From Desulfofustis sp. (GTDB lineage Bacteria > Desulfobacterota > Desulfobulbia > Desulfobulbales > Desulfocapsaceae), in assembly GCA_029287755.1 (NCBI GenBank), contig JARFQM010000062.1, positions 1 to 5,701 of the forward strand: a stretch of DNA of 5,701 nucleotides, read 5' to 3'. The notes under the pieces are model-generated. The model saw only the letters and a list, made by a program, of their open reading frames with translations, was not told the origin of the DNA and searched no databases. The translations under genes were made by a program, and so were the position numbers. Positions 1 through 5,534 of the stretch are shown here, in pieces. Position 1 is the stretch's first letter, and each line of letters starts with the position of its first letter.

Positions 1-1212
1 TTACAGTAAACCGTTGGCGTATTTAACCGAAGTCATATAGGCTTCGGTGATGCTTCTGCCGGTACCGGCGATGCGCAGCTCTTTGATCAGGGAAACAATT
101 TTCTTCTGCTGGTTTCGTTCAAAGGCCATGGCGATTTTCAGAAACAAGGCCATGGAGCCGGACTGGTTGGCCAACGCCTCCTTAACCCCGCGACTGATCG
201 GCAACCGATCCATGATTCTCTCCATCGGGGAGCCCAGCATCGTATCCAGCAGGGAAAACAATCCCATGATAAACAGTTCACCGGAATCCGAACTGTAGGG
301 ACTGGCCTCCCCCAGCAGTTCGCAGAACTTGGCCCTCACCAGGGCCAGGCGAGTCAGCTCACCGGGATGCTCCGAGGCCAGTTCCGAAACCACCACCAGC
401 AGGACGAAGCGCCTGAGTTCCTTCTCGCCGAGATAGGCGATGGCGTGTTTTACTGTTCTGACCTCCTGGAGCCGGTAAAAATAGGCTGAGTTGAGAAAGC
501 GCATCAGTTTGTAACTGATTGCAATATCCACGGAGATGATCTCCCGCAGCTTCTCCATGGTAGTCTCTTTTCTGGTGACTTCGGCCAGCAGCCTCAGCAG
601 GTTTACCTTCACCGAGGAAAGTTCCCTGATTTCGATCTTTTCCGGCTTGCTGAAAAAGTAGCCTTGAAAATAGGTGAAGCCCATTTTGTTGGCCTTTTCA
701 AAATCCTTCACAGTTTCAACTTTTTCGGCCAGCAATTTTATCTTGCGATTCTGCAACCGGTTGAGCGTTCGGGTGATAGTGTCAAGCGGTGTCAAGCGCA
801 CGTCTATTTTAATAATTTCGGCGCACTCGATAAGCGGCTCCAGCTTTCGATTATAGACAAAATCATCCAGGGCTATGGTATAGCCATCATTTTTCAGGTT
901 GTTGCAGACGGAGATAAGCTTCTGGGTGGGTTCTACATTTTCCAGGATTTCGACCACGATCTGGTTTTTGGGAAATGCCGCCGGCAGGTTTCGCTCGAGC
1001 AGGTCCTGGGTGAAATTGATGAAACAGGGACGCATGCCAGAGATCTCCTCGATTCCCCTGGTCAGAAAAGTTGAGGACAGCAGACTGGCGGTTGCCCGGT
1101 TGCCGCTTACGTCCTTAAGCGTATAGGGCTCGGCCCCCCGATAGAGAAGCTCGTAGCCGTAAAGCCTCTTATGGACATTGAGAATAGGCTGCCTGGCGAT
1201 ATACTGGTCCAT
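1..1212 (-). CDS. EAL-HDOD (YuxH-like) signalling protein
   Basis: Two-domain cytoplasmic signalling protein of 403 residues: a divergent EAL domain (about 1-195) followed by an HDOD domain (about 200-390). The N-terminal IARQPI (5-10) and GYELLYR (19-25) are hallmarks of this family. Positions matching EAL metal and catalytic ligands mostly survive: E21 (ELL in place of EAL), N66, E88/E91, D116-D117, K135, E163 and Q183. The loop normally reading DDFGTG is DDFVYN, so phosphodiesterase activity is doubtful; the family is generally thought to bind or scaffold rather than hydrolyse c-di-GMP. The HDOD core shows SYKLMRFLNSAYF (233-245) and AIAYLG (257-262). I chose ATG 1210-1212 because relatives start just before IARQPI; an in-frame TTG at 1222-1224 would add four residues, and neither has a clear Shine-Dalgarno. 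The TAA at 1-3 makes the gene complete. It lies about 70 bp downstream of the PilZ gene on the same strand, probably cotranscribed. Confidence 0.93.
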   Translation of the reverse strand: MDQYIARQPILNVHKRLYGYELLYRGAEPYTLKDVSGNRATASLLSSTFLTRGIEEISGMRPCFINFTQDLLERNLPAAFPKNQIVVEILENVEPTQKLISVCNNLKNDGYTIALDDFVYNRKLEPLIECAEIIKIDVRLTPLDTITRTLNRLQNRKIKLLAEKVETVKDFEKANKMGFTYFQGYFFSKPEKIEIRELSSVKVNLLRLLAEVTRKETTMEKLREIISVDIAISYKLMRFLNSAYFYRLQEVRTVKHAIAYLGEKELRRFVLLVVVSELASEHPGELTRLALVRAKFCELLGEASPYSSDSGELFIMGLFSLLDTMLGSPMERIMDRLPISRGVKEALANQSGSMALFLKIAMAFERNQQKKIVSLIKELRIAGTGRSITEAYMTSVKYANGLL

Positions 1213-1284
1213 AATGAGATTCAAGAAAACAAGTTACTGGCTGGAGCAGGCCCTTTCGATACTGCACGTTAGTGTGAGGCTAGC

Positions 1285-1626
1285 TTACTTACCCCTCGAT
1301 TTTCTGGAGAAATAGCTGCGTATCCTGGTTTTGGCGGAAGGCTCGATCAACAGGAACTTGACAGCGAAATCCTTGTCTTCGACCCGCACGACCCGGGCCT
1401 GGATTTCGACGGCCGAATCTTCCCCCTCAAGCTCTATGCTGAGCAGTATTTTTTCGTCAGCTTCCGGCGGATTGGTGGCCCATTCCAGGGCACATCCCGA
1501 GGTGGAAATATTTTTCAGCAGCGCTTCACCCTCGTCATAGGCGGTTCTGTAGGTAACCGGCTCCTTGCTGCACCTGAAGCGGAATGCCGAACGTTCGGAC
1601 AGTTCTTTGTTCTGATCGTTCTTCAT
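1285..1626 (-). CDS. PilZ domain protein, c-di-GMP binding
   Basis: Single-domain PilZ protein of 113 residues, the usual size for a stand-alone c-di-GMP receptor. Both parts of the ligand-binding signature are intact: RSAFR (R12, R16, with R18 following) and NISTSG (N39, S41, G44). The rest follows the PilZ beta-barrel pattern: a strand of alternating hydrophobics at 60-67 and QARVVRVED at 76-84. This suggests it binds c-di-GMP and passes the signal to an unknown partner. It is the first gene of a leftward pair with the EAL-HDOD protein. The start ATG at 1624-1626 overlaps the stop of a two-codon ATG-GAC-TGA frame (1626-1634), and the best upstream purine-rich stretch (GAAGAG) is spaced better for that mini-frame than for the gene itself. 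Binding is inferred from the motif; the output function is not visible. Confidence 0.93.
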   Translation of the reverse strand: MKNDQNKELSERSAFRFRCSKEPVTYRTAYDEGEALLKNISTSGCALEWATNPPEADEKILLSIELEGEDSAVEIQARVVRVEDKDFAVKFLLIEPSAKTRIRSYFSRKSRGK

Positions 1627-1713
1627 CAGTCCATGCAGCTCTTCACGGCCGCCAGAGATCTTGCAAAACTCGACTCACCAACCGGTCACTCCCCCCCCAT
1701 AATCATCGCTACC

Positions 1714-1743
1714 ATTGTAAGACAAGTCGCCGAAACAAGTCAA
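1714..1743 (-). promoter_or_regulatory. sigma70-type promoter for the PilZ/EAL-HDOD pair
   Basis: On the minus strand, TTGACT (1738-1743) is followed after 18 bp by TACAAT (1714-1719), a near-consensus -35/-10 pair. Transcription would begin near 1707, leaving a leader of about 80 nt before the PilZ start. Two direct copies of ACAAGTC (1722-1728 and 1735-1741, plus-strand reading) lie in the spacer and over the -35 box, and a TTATTA-TG-TAATAA inverted repeat (1745-1758) sits immediately upstream, so this could be a regulated promoter. The operator role is inference. Confidence 0.6.
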
Positions 1744-1744
1744 A

Positions 1745-1758
1745 TTATTATGTAATAA
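1745..1758. repeat. AT-rich inverted repeat upstream of the pilZ promoter
   Basis: TTATTA and TAATAA form a perfect 6-bp inverted repeat around a 2-bp centre. It abuts the -35 box of the leftward promoter, where an activator site or UP-like element would sit. The surrounding 1741-1775 is strikingly AT-rich. It may simply reflect promoter-region composition. Confidence 0.35.
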
Positions 1759-1908
1759 CAATTGATTATTAATTCAGATCAGGAAGCGAAAGAGCGCATA
1801 AAGACTGCCCACCACTTCTGGTGAGAAGGGTCGGAGTGAGATGAGCCGCAGGATTCAGCAGCGAGAACAGAAATGGGATCTTGTCTGTTTACATGGTAAG
1901 ATGAATAC

Positions 1909-2169
1909 ATGGGAAATGTTCTTGATACCGGGCTGATCTTGTTTGTGCTAATTGCCAGCTGCTGGTACATATCTTTCATGTATTTTGCCCTGAGGAGCTG
2001 GAAATCGGTGCTCTGCTATACCCTGCTGCCTGTTCTGGGGATCAGCATCACCGGTCTCACCTTCGCGACAATCGGTATTCAACACACCTTCCCGCCTCTC
2101 TTTCTCGCAGTACCTCTGCTCGGTTCGGCTATCGGGGTATATATTGCCTATCGTATAGACCATAAATAA
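1909..2169 (+). CDS. small protein with three predicted membrane helices
   Basis: Unrecognised protein of 86 residues, almost wholly hydrophobic. Three membrane helices can be drawn at about 8-28, 34-57 and 62-82. Basic residues fall in the first loop (R29, K32) and at the C-terminus (R82, K86), and an acidic residue (D6) lies near the N-terminus, so the positive-inside rule predicts N-out, C-in. No cysteine pair, metal motif or family signature is evident. The ATG at 1909 is preceded by GGTAAG (1895-1900), a weak Shine-Dalgarno eight bases upstream. It stands alone: the gene to the left is divergent and the nitroreductase lies 288 bp downstream. The coherent helix and charge pattern over the whole frame is the main reason to call it real; I cannot assign a function. 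Confidence 0.6.
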   Translation: MGNVLDTGLILFVLIASCWYISFMYFALRSWKSVLCYTLLPVLGISITGLTFATIGIQHTFPPLFLAVPLLGSAIGVYIAYRIDHK

Positions 2170-2337
2170 GGTTCACCCAAATTACCACGGTCCAACCACT
2201 TGGCGAGGTCTCAAGCTGCAGCAAACATTTTGTCCAGCGGCGTACCGAGGCACGAGATAGTGGGCAGAAATCTTCAAGGGCCCAGGCCCCCATGATGCAG
2301 CAAAGGGGAAAGAAAATGAATGGTTACTATACATAAC

Positions 2338-2432
2338 GGCATAAGTTCAAGGCGCCCAATCAGGCAAGGCGCGAGCGAGGGCTGGTGAAGCAGCCGGTAA
2401 TCGTGTTAATTTACGCCAGGATGAATTGGCCC
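2338..2432. repeat. degenerate intergenic palindromic repeat element
   Basis: A non-coding block with layered symmetry. CAAGGCGC occurs twice (2348-2355, 2365-2372) with 17-bp periodicity. GGCTG/CAGCC (2380-2384, 2391-2395) forms a hairpin with a six-base loop, GTAA/TTAC (2397-2400, 2411-2414) a second small stem, and CCAAT/ATTGG (2356-2360, 2425-2429) can close the whole. The opening CATAAGTTCAAGGCGC followed by GGCAAGGCGCGAGCG resembles a dispersed intergenic palindrome I recall from deltaproteobacterial genomes, with the right arm decayed. That resemblance is from memory and only one copy is in view. The rest of 2170-2457 shows no gene, and no convincing promoter for the nitroreductase. 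Confidence 0.4.
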
Positions 2433-2447
2433 TACTCAACAACAACC

Positions 2448-2452
2448 AGGAG
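2448..2452 (+). promoter_or_regulatory. ribosome binding site for the long nitroreductase start
   Basis: AGGAG lies five bases before the GTG at 2458. This well-placed Shine-Dalgarno is the main support for translation starting at the GTG and hence for the membrane-anchored form. Confidence 0.6.
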
Positions 2453-2457
2453 CAGCC

Positions 2458-3258
2458 GTGAATAACTTCTTCCATTCTCCCGTCATGCTCTATATCCTGG
2501 CTGTGCTGCTGGTGCTGGTCTTTTTCCTGCCCGATCTTATCGGCCCCGTGCCGGCCATACTCTGCGGGGCAGCGGTAATTGGCTTCGCTTTCTATATCTA
2601 CAATCTCTGGTGCAGAGAAGAGCCAGGAGCAGCGGATCGAAAAAACAGGACCATGAGAGATGAATACGGTTCAGGGGGAGCAATTATCGATCAGATCAAA
2701 CCATCTAAAGAAATGGAGAAACCCATGTTACTTGAGCTCTTGCGGGAAAGAAGAAGTATCAGAAAATTCACCGACCAGAAAATTGAAGAAGAAAAACTCG
2801 ATATCCTCATTGAAGCGGCATTGCGCTCCCCCTCTTCACGGGGGCTCAACCCCTGGGAGTTCGTGGTCGTCACCGACAGTGAAACCATAGGCGAGCTGGC
2901 CCGCTCGAAAACCCACGGCTCCTCCTTTCTGGCAGGTGCCCCTCTGGCTATCGTTGTCTGCGCCGATCCGGCCAAATCAGATGTGTGGATCGAGGACACC
3001 TCGATCGCCTCGCTGCTGCTCCACCTCTGTGCGGCCGACCTGGGCCTGGGCAGCTGCTGGATTCAGATTAGAAAGCGCCAGTATGACGAGAAGACCGGAT
3101 CAGAGACTTACGTCAAAAACGTTCTGGGGCTCAAACCTGACATGACGGTCGAGGCTATCGTGGCGATCGGTTATAGCGCCGAGAAAAAATCGGGTCGCGG
3201 TGACGATACGCTGCTCTACGAGCGTATTTCCTATGAGAAATATGGAAATCGTCGTTAA
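2458..3258 (+). CDS. nitroreductase-family flavoprotein with N-terminal membrane hairpin
   Basis: FMN-dependent nitroreductase-family oxidoreductase; substrate not deducible. The catalytic domain occupies about 90-264: RERRSIRKF (96-104) matches the FMN-phosphate-binding start of the family, SPSSRGLNPWEFVVV (124-138) the flavin-contact segment, then DTSIASLLLHLCAADLGLGSCWI and a C-terminal VAIGYSAE. That core of about 175 residues is a usual length for small nitroreductases. Ahead of it is an unusual extension: two hydrophobic segments at about 9-27 and 31-50 with a short uncharged turn, then a charged linker of about 35 residues. A hairpin with both ends inside would hold the enzyme at the inner face of the membrane. 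The GTG start has a good AGGAG. An internal ATG at 2725 (M90), exactly where ordinary family members begin, has its own GGAGA five bases upstream, so a soluble form of 177 residues is possible. It stands alone on its strand apart from distant neighbours. Confidence 0.88.
   Translation: MNNFFHSPVMLYILAVLLVLVFFLPDLIGPVPAILCGAAVIGFAFYIYNLWCREEPGAADRKNRTMRDEYGSGGAIIDQIKPSKEMEKPMLLELLRERRSIRKFTDQKIEEEKLDILIEAALRSPSSRGLNPWEFVVVTDSETIGELARSKTHGSSFLAGAPLAIVVCADPAKSDVWIEDTSIASLLLHLCAADLGLGSCWIQIRKRQYDEKTGSETYVKNVLGLKPDMTVEAIVAIGYSAEKKSGRGDDTLLYERISYEKYGNRR
2715..2727 (+). promoter_or_regulatory. internal ribosome binding site and ATG for a soluble nitroreductase form
   Basis: GGAGA (2715-2719), a five-base spacer and ATG (2725-2727) lie in frame inside the nitroreductase gene. 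The ATG gives MLLELLRERRSIR, the typical beginning of a soluble nitroreductase. It may be a true second start, or the original start of the gene before it gained the upstream extension. Confidence 0.45.
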
Positions 3259-3269
3259 ACCGGAGTTTC

Positions 3270-3298
3270 AACCGGGCGACCGGGCGGTTTTATCTTTG
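3270..3298 (+). terminator. weak candidate terminator after the nitroreductase gene
   Basis: AACCG (3270-3274) can pair with CGGTT (3285-3289) around a ten-base G-rich loop, followed by TTTTATCTTT without the first T pair. A competing pairing uses AAACCG at 3257-3262. The stem is short and the loop large, so termination would be inefficient. Placement 12 bases after the stop codon is its best support. Confidence 0.3.
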
Positions 3299-3458
3299 GG
3301 TTCAATCTGCAAACCGGGTTCTTCACCGCTACTAACAAGTTGACATATTTTCGGTGGTGTGGGAAAAACAGTGGTGGAGAGCAAAGGAGCGTTTCATCCC
3401 TTTTCAAATCAAAGTAGTTTGTTTTGTCAACCCAACCAGTTAGAGGAGGAGAAACACC

Positions 3459-4346
3459 ATGACGGCAGAACTTATCAGCGGTACTGAAATCAGCAAAACG
3501 ATCCTTGAGGAAATCAAGCAGGAAGTCGCCGAGATGAAAGAAAAGACCGGCAAGGTTCCCGGCCTGGTCACTATTCTCGTCGGGGAAAACCCTGCCTCGA
3601 TAAGCTATGTGACGCTGAAGGTAAAGACCGCGTTGAATCTTGGTTTCAATGAGATCCAGGACAACCAGCCGGAAGATATTTCCGAAGAAGACCTGCTGGC
3701 CTTGATCGACAAGTATAATAAGGATCCGGAGATTCACGGCATCCTCGTGCAACTCCCGCTGCCCAAACATATCGATGATAAAAAAGTGCTCAACGCCATC
3801 AATCCGGACAAGGATGTCGACGCCTTTCATCCGGTCAATGTCGGGCGACTCATGATCGGCGGAGATGAAGTTCGCTTTCTGCCCTGCACGCCAGCAGGCA
3901 TCCAGGAACTCATCGTCCGTTCCGGTACCGAAACCAAAGGTGCGGAAGTCGTGGTGGTGGGCCGCTCCAATATCGTCGGCAAACCGATTGCCATGATGAT
4001 GGCTCAGAAGGGTGTCGGCGCCAACAGCACCGTCACTATCGTCCATACCGGGACCGCAGACCTGGCCGCCCATTGCAAGCGAGCCGACATTCTGGTGGTG
4101 GCCGCGGGCGTGCCAAACCTGGTGAAGCCGGAATGGATCAAACCAGGCTCCACCGTGATCGATGTCGGCGTCAACCGGATTGGCAAGAATGAAAAAACCG
4201 GCAAGGCCATCCTGCGCGGCGACGTGGATTTTGACAAGGCCAAGGAAATCGCCGGTAAAATCACGCCGGTACCCGGTGGCGTGGGCCCGATGACGATCTG
4301 CATGCTGATGAGAAACACCTTACGATCGGCCCAGAAAAGCATATAA
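3459..4346 (+). CDS. folD: bifunctional methylenetetrahydrofolate dehydrogenase/cyclohydrolase FolD
   Basis: Cytosolic one-carbon enzyme that oxidises 5,10-methylene-THF to methenyl-THF with NADP+ and hydrolyses the latter to 10-formyl-THF, feeding purine and formyl-methionine synthesis and, in anaerobes with it, the methyl branch of the Wood-Ljungdahl pathway. At 295 residues it has normal length. Catalytic positions align without gaps to the E. coli numbering: Y50 and K54 (SISYVTLK), Q98 in VQLPLP (97-102) and D121 in DKDVDAFHPVN. The Rossmann motif GRSNIVGKP is at 168-176 and the C-terminal signature PVPGGVGPMT at 270-279. AGGAGG (3444-3449) lies nine bases before the ATG, the strongest ribosome binding site in the window. 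It is probably monocistronic: no close same-strand neighbour, and a very strong terminator 14 bases after the stop. A perfect TTGACA at 3340-3345 lacks a convincing -10, so the promoter is unresolved. Confidence 0.98.
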   Translation: MTAELISGTEISKTILEEIKQEVAEMKEKTGKVPGLVTILVGENPASISYVTLKVKTALNLGFNEIQDNQPEDISEEDLLALIDKYNKDPEIHGILVQLPLPKHIDDKKVLNAINPDKDVDAFHPVNVGRLMIGGDEVRFLPCTPAGIQELIVRSGTETKGAEVVVVGRSNIVGKPIAMMMAQKGVGANSTVTIVHTGTADLAAHCKRADILVVAAGVPNLVKPEWIKPGSTVIDVGVNRIGKNEKTGKAILRGDVDFDKAKEIAGKITPVPGGVGPMTICMLMRNTLRSAQKSI

Positions 4347-4360
4347 TTCCAGACCATCTC

Positions 4361-4409
4361 AAGAACAAAGGCCGAAACTCCCGGAGAGGGAGTCTCGGCC
4401 TTTGTTCTT
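4361..4409. terminator. strong bidirectional intrinsic terminator between folD and the kinase-like gene
   Basis: A 22-bp stem with one A/C mismatch (arms 4361-4382 and 4388-4409) and a GGAGA loop. The arm ends AACAAAGGCC and GGCCTTTGTT give A-rich and T-rich flanks on both strands, so it can end transcription from folD (rightward) and from the convergent kinase-like gene (leftward). It starts 14 bases after the folD stop. Confidence 0.88.
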
Positions 4410-4410
4410 A

Positions 4411-4476
4411 AAGGGGGACACAATACCTAAGGTGTCCCCGCGCATCTTGGGACACCTTAGGGAGTGTGTCCCCCTT
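4411..4476. repeat. 66-bp nested palindrome, REP/MITE-like
   Basis: Outer arms of 11 bp (4411-4421, 4466-4476; AAGGGGGACAC and its complement) and inner arms of 13 bp (4426-4438, 4449-4461; CCTAAGGTGTCCC and its complement) are all perfect. They are separated by a symmetric four-by-four internal loop and capped by a ten-base loop. Each arm itself contains GGGGACAC or its complement, so the unit is a palindrome built from a repeated GTGTCCCC word. It begins one base after the terminator hairpin and ends four bases before the kinase-like stop codon. This matches the form of repetitive extragenic palindromes spread by IS200/IS605-like REP-associated transposases; no such gene is in the window, so the family assignment is inferred. 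Confidence 0.7.
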
Positions 4477-4480
4477 GGGT

Positions 4481-5275
4481 TTAATAGAACGGATCGACTC
4501 TGATCTCTACCATCTCAAGATCGATAATACCCCCCACCGCTGATTCGATGCGGGCCCGTATCGCAGCGGTCTGCTCTTCCGGGGCCTTGACATTCACATG
4601 GGCCCTGCCTTCCCGGGTTGACACCCCGGCCAGGGGAAAATCGAAAAGCGCCGCCCGGATCTCGGCCGCCAGAGCCTGATCGTTGATGTTTCTCTGGGAT
4701 TCCGCGGTAGTCTGGTAACAGGAAAGCGTGGCGGTCTGGGCAATGAGTTCGGCCGAATCCTCCACACCCATGGCTGAAACATTGACCGTCATATCGTAGA
4801 GTCCCGGATCGGTAATGTCCACTCCGTAGAGGAACAAAGCCCATTTCTGCCGCTCCTCGTCGTCGTGCTTCAATAGCAGCCGGGCCTCATCGGTCGAGAT
4901 ATTTTGCCGCTCGGCTTCGGCCCGCACCCGTTCTTCCAGATCGGCGATGATCCTTATTCTCAGTAAGTGGGAGATATCCTTGACAAAGAATTGTCCGGCC
5001 AGTCCGTGGTAGACATGGTTGTCTTTTTTCAGCCGTTTGAGGATTTCCGCCGAGATGAAATTCACATATCGTTCACGACCAAACGAATAGCGTTCAAGTA
5101 TCTGGGTTGCGTGCTGGATGTTCCTGGTCAGCTTGATTTCGGGTATATCAAACTCATCGCTGACCGCCAGCAGTGAATCCCTGGATACACACTGGTAGCC
5201 AAGAATGGCGGCTACTTTTTCCGCCACGTCCTTGCCACGGTAATAACTGCCTCGGGAGATACAGATGATCGACAT
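4481..5275 (-). CDS. cytidylate-kinase-like protein with BON-like C-terminal domain
   Basis: Protein of 264 residues related to the cytidylate kinase-like family (Pfam Cytidylate_kin2 type). The N-terminal ICISRGSYYRGKDVAEKVA (4-22) is the nucleotide-binding loop: G9-x4-G14-K15, with D16 where Walker A has Ser/Thr. Later family features are YHGLAGQFF (89-97), RIRIIADLEERVR (106-118) and DPGLYDMTVNVS (156-167). The last 65 residues (about 200-264) are not needed for the kinase fold and read like a BON domain: an amphipathic helix AAEIRAAL, then GRAHVNVKAP, a second helix and a final strand ending IRVDPF. BON domains usually bind ligand or membrane, so this may sense or anchor. Whether it phosphorylates CMP is uncertain. 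ATG at 5273-5275 has GGAG (5282-5285) six bases upstream. The gene is single, convergent with folD and divergent from the Cys-rich gene. Confidence 0.85.
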   Translation of the reverse strand: MSIICISRGSYYRGKDVAEKVAAILGYQCVSRDSLLAVSDEFDIPEIKLTRNIQHATQILERYSFGRERYVNFISAEILKRLKKDNHVYHGLAGQFFVKDISHLLRIRIIADLEERVRAEAERQNISTDEARLLLKHDDEERQKWALFLYGVDITDPGLYDMTVNVSAMGVEDSAELIAQTATLSCYQTTAESQRNINDQALAAEIRAALFDFPLAGVSTREGRAHVNVKAPEEQTAAIRARIESAVGGIIDLEMVEIRVDPFY

Positions 5276-5433
5276 CGCTTACTCCATTTTCTGAAGGAAA
5301 TTAAAACAATTACCAGGTAGGCTCGCCCTTCATTTGTCCAGCCCTTCTATCACCTATCACAAAAGAATCAGGCCTGCAAGACTATTGGTCACGCTCACCG
5401 CAACTCACTTTTCGGTCTGGCAAAAAAGAATTG

Positions 5434-5462
5434 TTGGTTAGCGACCAGTCAATGAATATACT
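5434..5462 (+). promoter_or_regulatory. candidate promoter for the Cys-rich gene
   Basis: TTGGTT (5434-5439) and TATACT (5457-5462) are separated by 17 bp. The -10 matches consensus at five of six bases; the -35 keeps only TTG. Transcription would begin near 5469, placing the tandem repeats at about +20 to +49 in the leader. In the rest of 5276-5433 I see no gene and no convincing promoter for the leftward kinase-like gene. Confidence 0.4.
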
Positions 5463-5487
5463 GTAGCCGTTTTTGATTATTACAAAG

Positions 5488-5517
5488 AATGTTCACCAAT
5501 GTTCACCAATGTTCACC
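5488..5517. repeat. three perfect tandem copies of a 10-bp unit
   Basis: AATGTTCACC is repeated exactly three times with no spacer, one helical turn apart, so all copies face the same side of the DNA. They lie between the candidate promoter and the Cys-rich gene. A GTGAAC in inverted orientation, the complement of the repeat core GTTCAC, occurs again inside the gene near 5604. Each copy holds an ATG, and because ten is not a multiple of three the three ATGs (5489, 5499, 5509) fall in three different frames; only 5499 is in frame with the gene. This could be an operator array, a translational control element or a slippage site. Confidence 0.9.
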
Positions 5518-5534
5518 CCACTCCATTGACAGCC

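Noticed and set aside
664..1074. Open frame of 136 codons on the plus strand
   Set aside because: Shadow of the EAL-HDOD gene, which carries clear family motifs on the other strand.
1779..1979. Open frame of 66 codons on the minus strand
   Set aside because: Overlaps the start of the small membrane protein frame, has no ribosome binding site that I can see and no coherent protein pattern.
2328..2333. TATACA as a -10 box for the nitroreductase
   Set aside because: The matching -35 position reads G-rich sequence with no resemblance to TTGACA.
2291..2335. Fourteen-codon ATG frame in the 2170-2457 intergenic region
   Set aside because: No ribosome binding site before it and no features beyond a short basic peptide.
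3340..3368. folD promoter with TTGACA at 3340-3345
   Set aside because: The -35 is perfect but at 16-18 bp spacing the only -10 options are GAAAAA-like, so I could not support a full promoter.
3255..4073. Open frame of 272 codons on the minus strand
   Set aside because: It lies antisense to folD, whose identity is certain, resembles no family, and is explained by the codon composition of folD.
4004..4423. Open frame of 139 codons on the minus strand
   Set aside because: Antisense to the 3' part of folD and running through the terminator hairpin; no recognisable protein features.
5488..5517. CRISPR-like or iteron-like array
   Set aside because: The units are contiguous 10-mers without spacers, so it is not CRISPR; there is no replication gene or origin-like AT-rich and DnaA-box context to support iterons.
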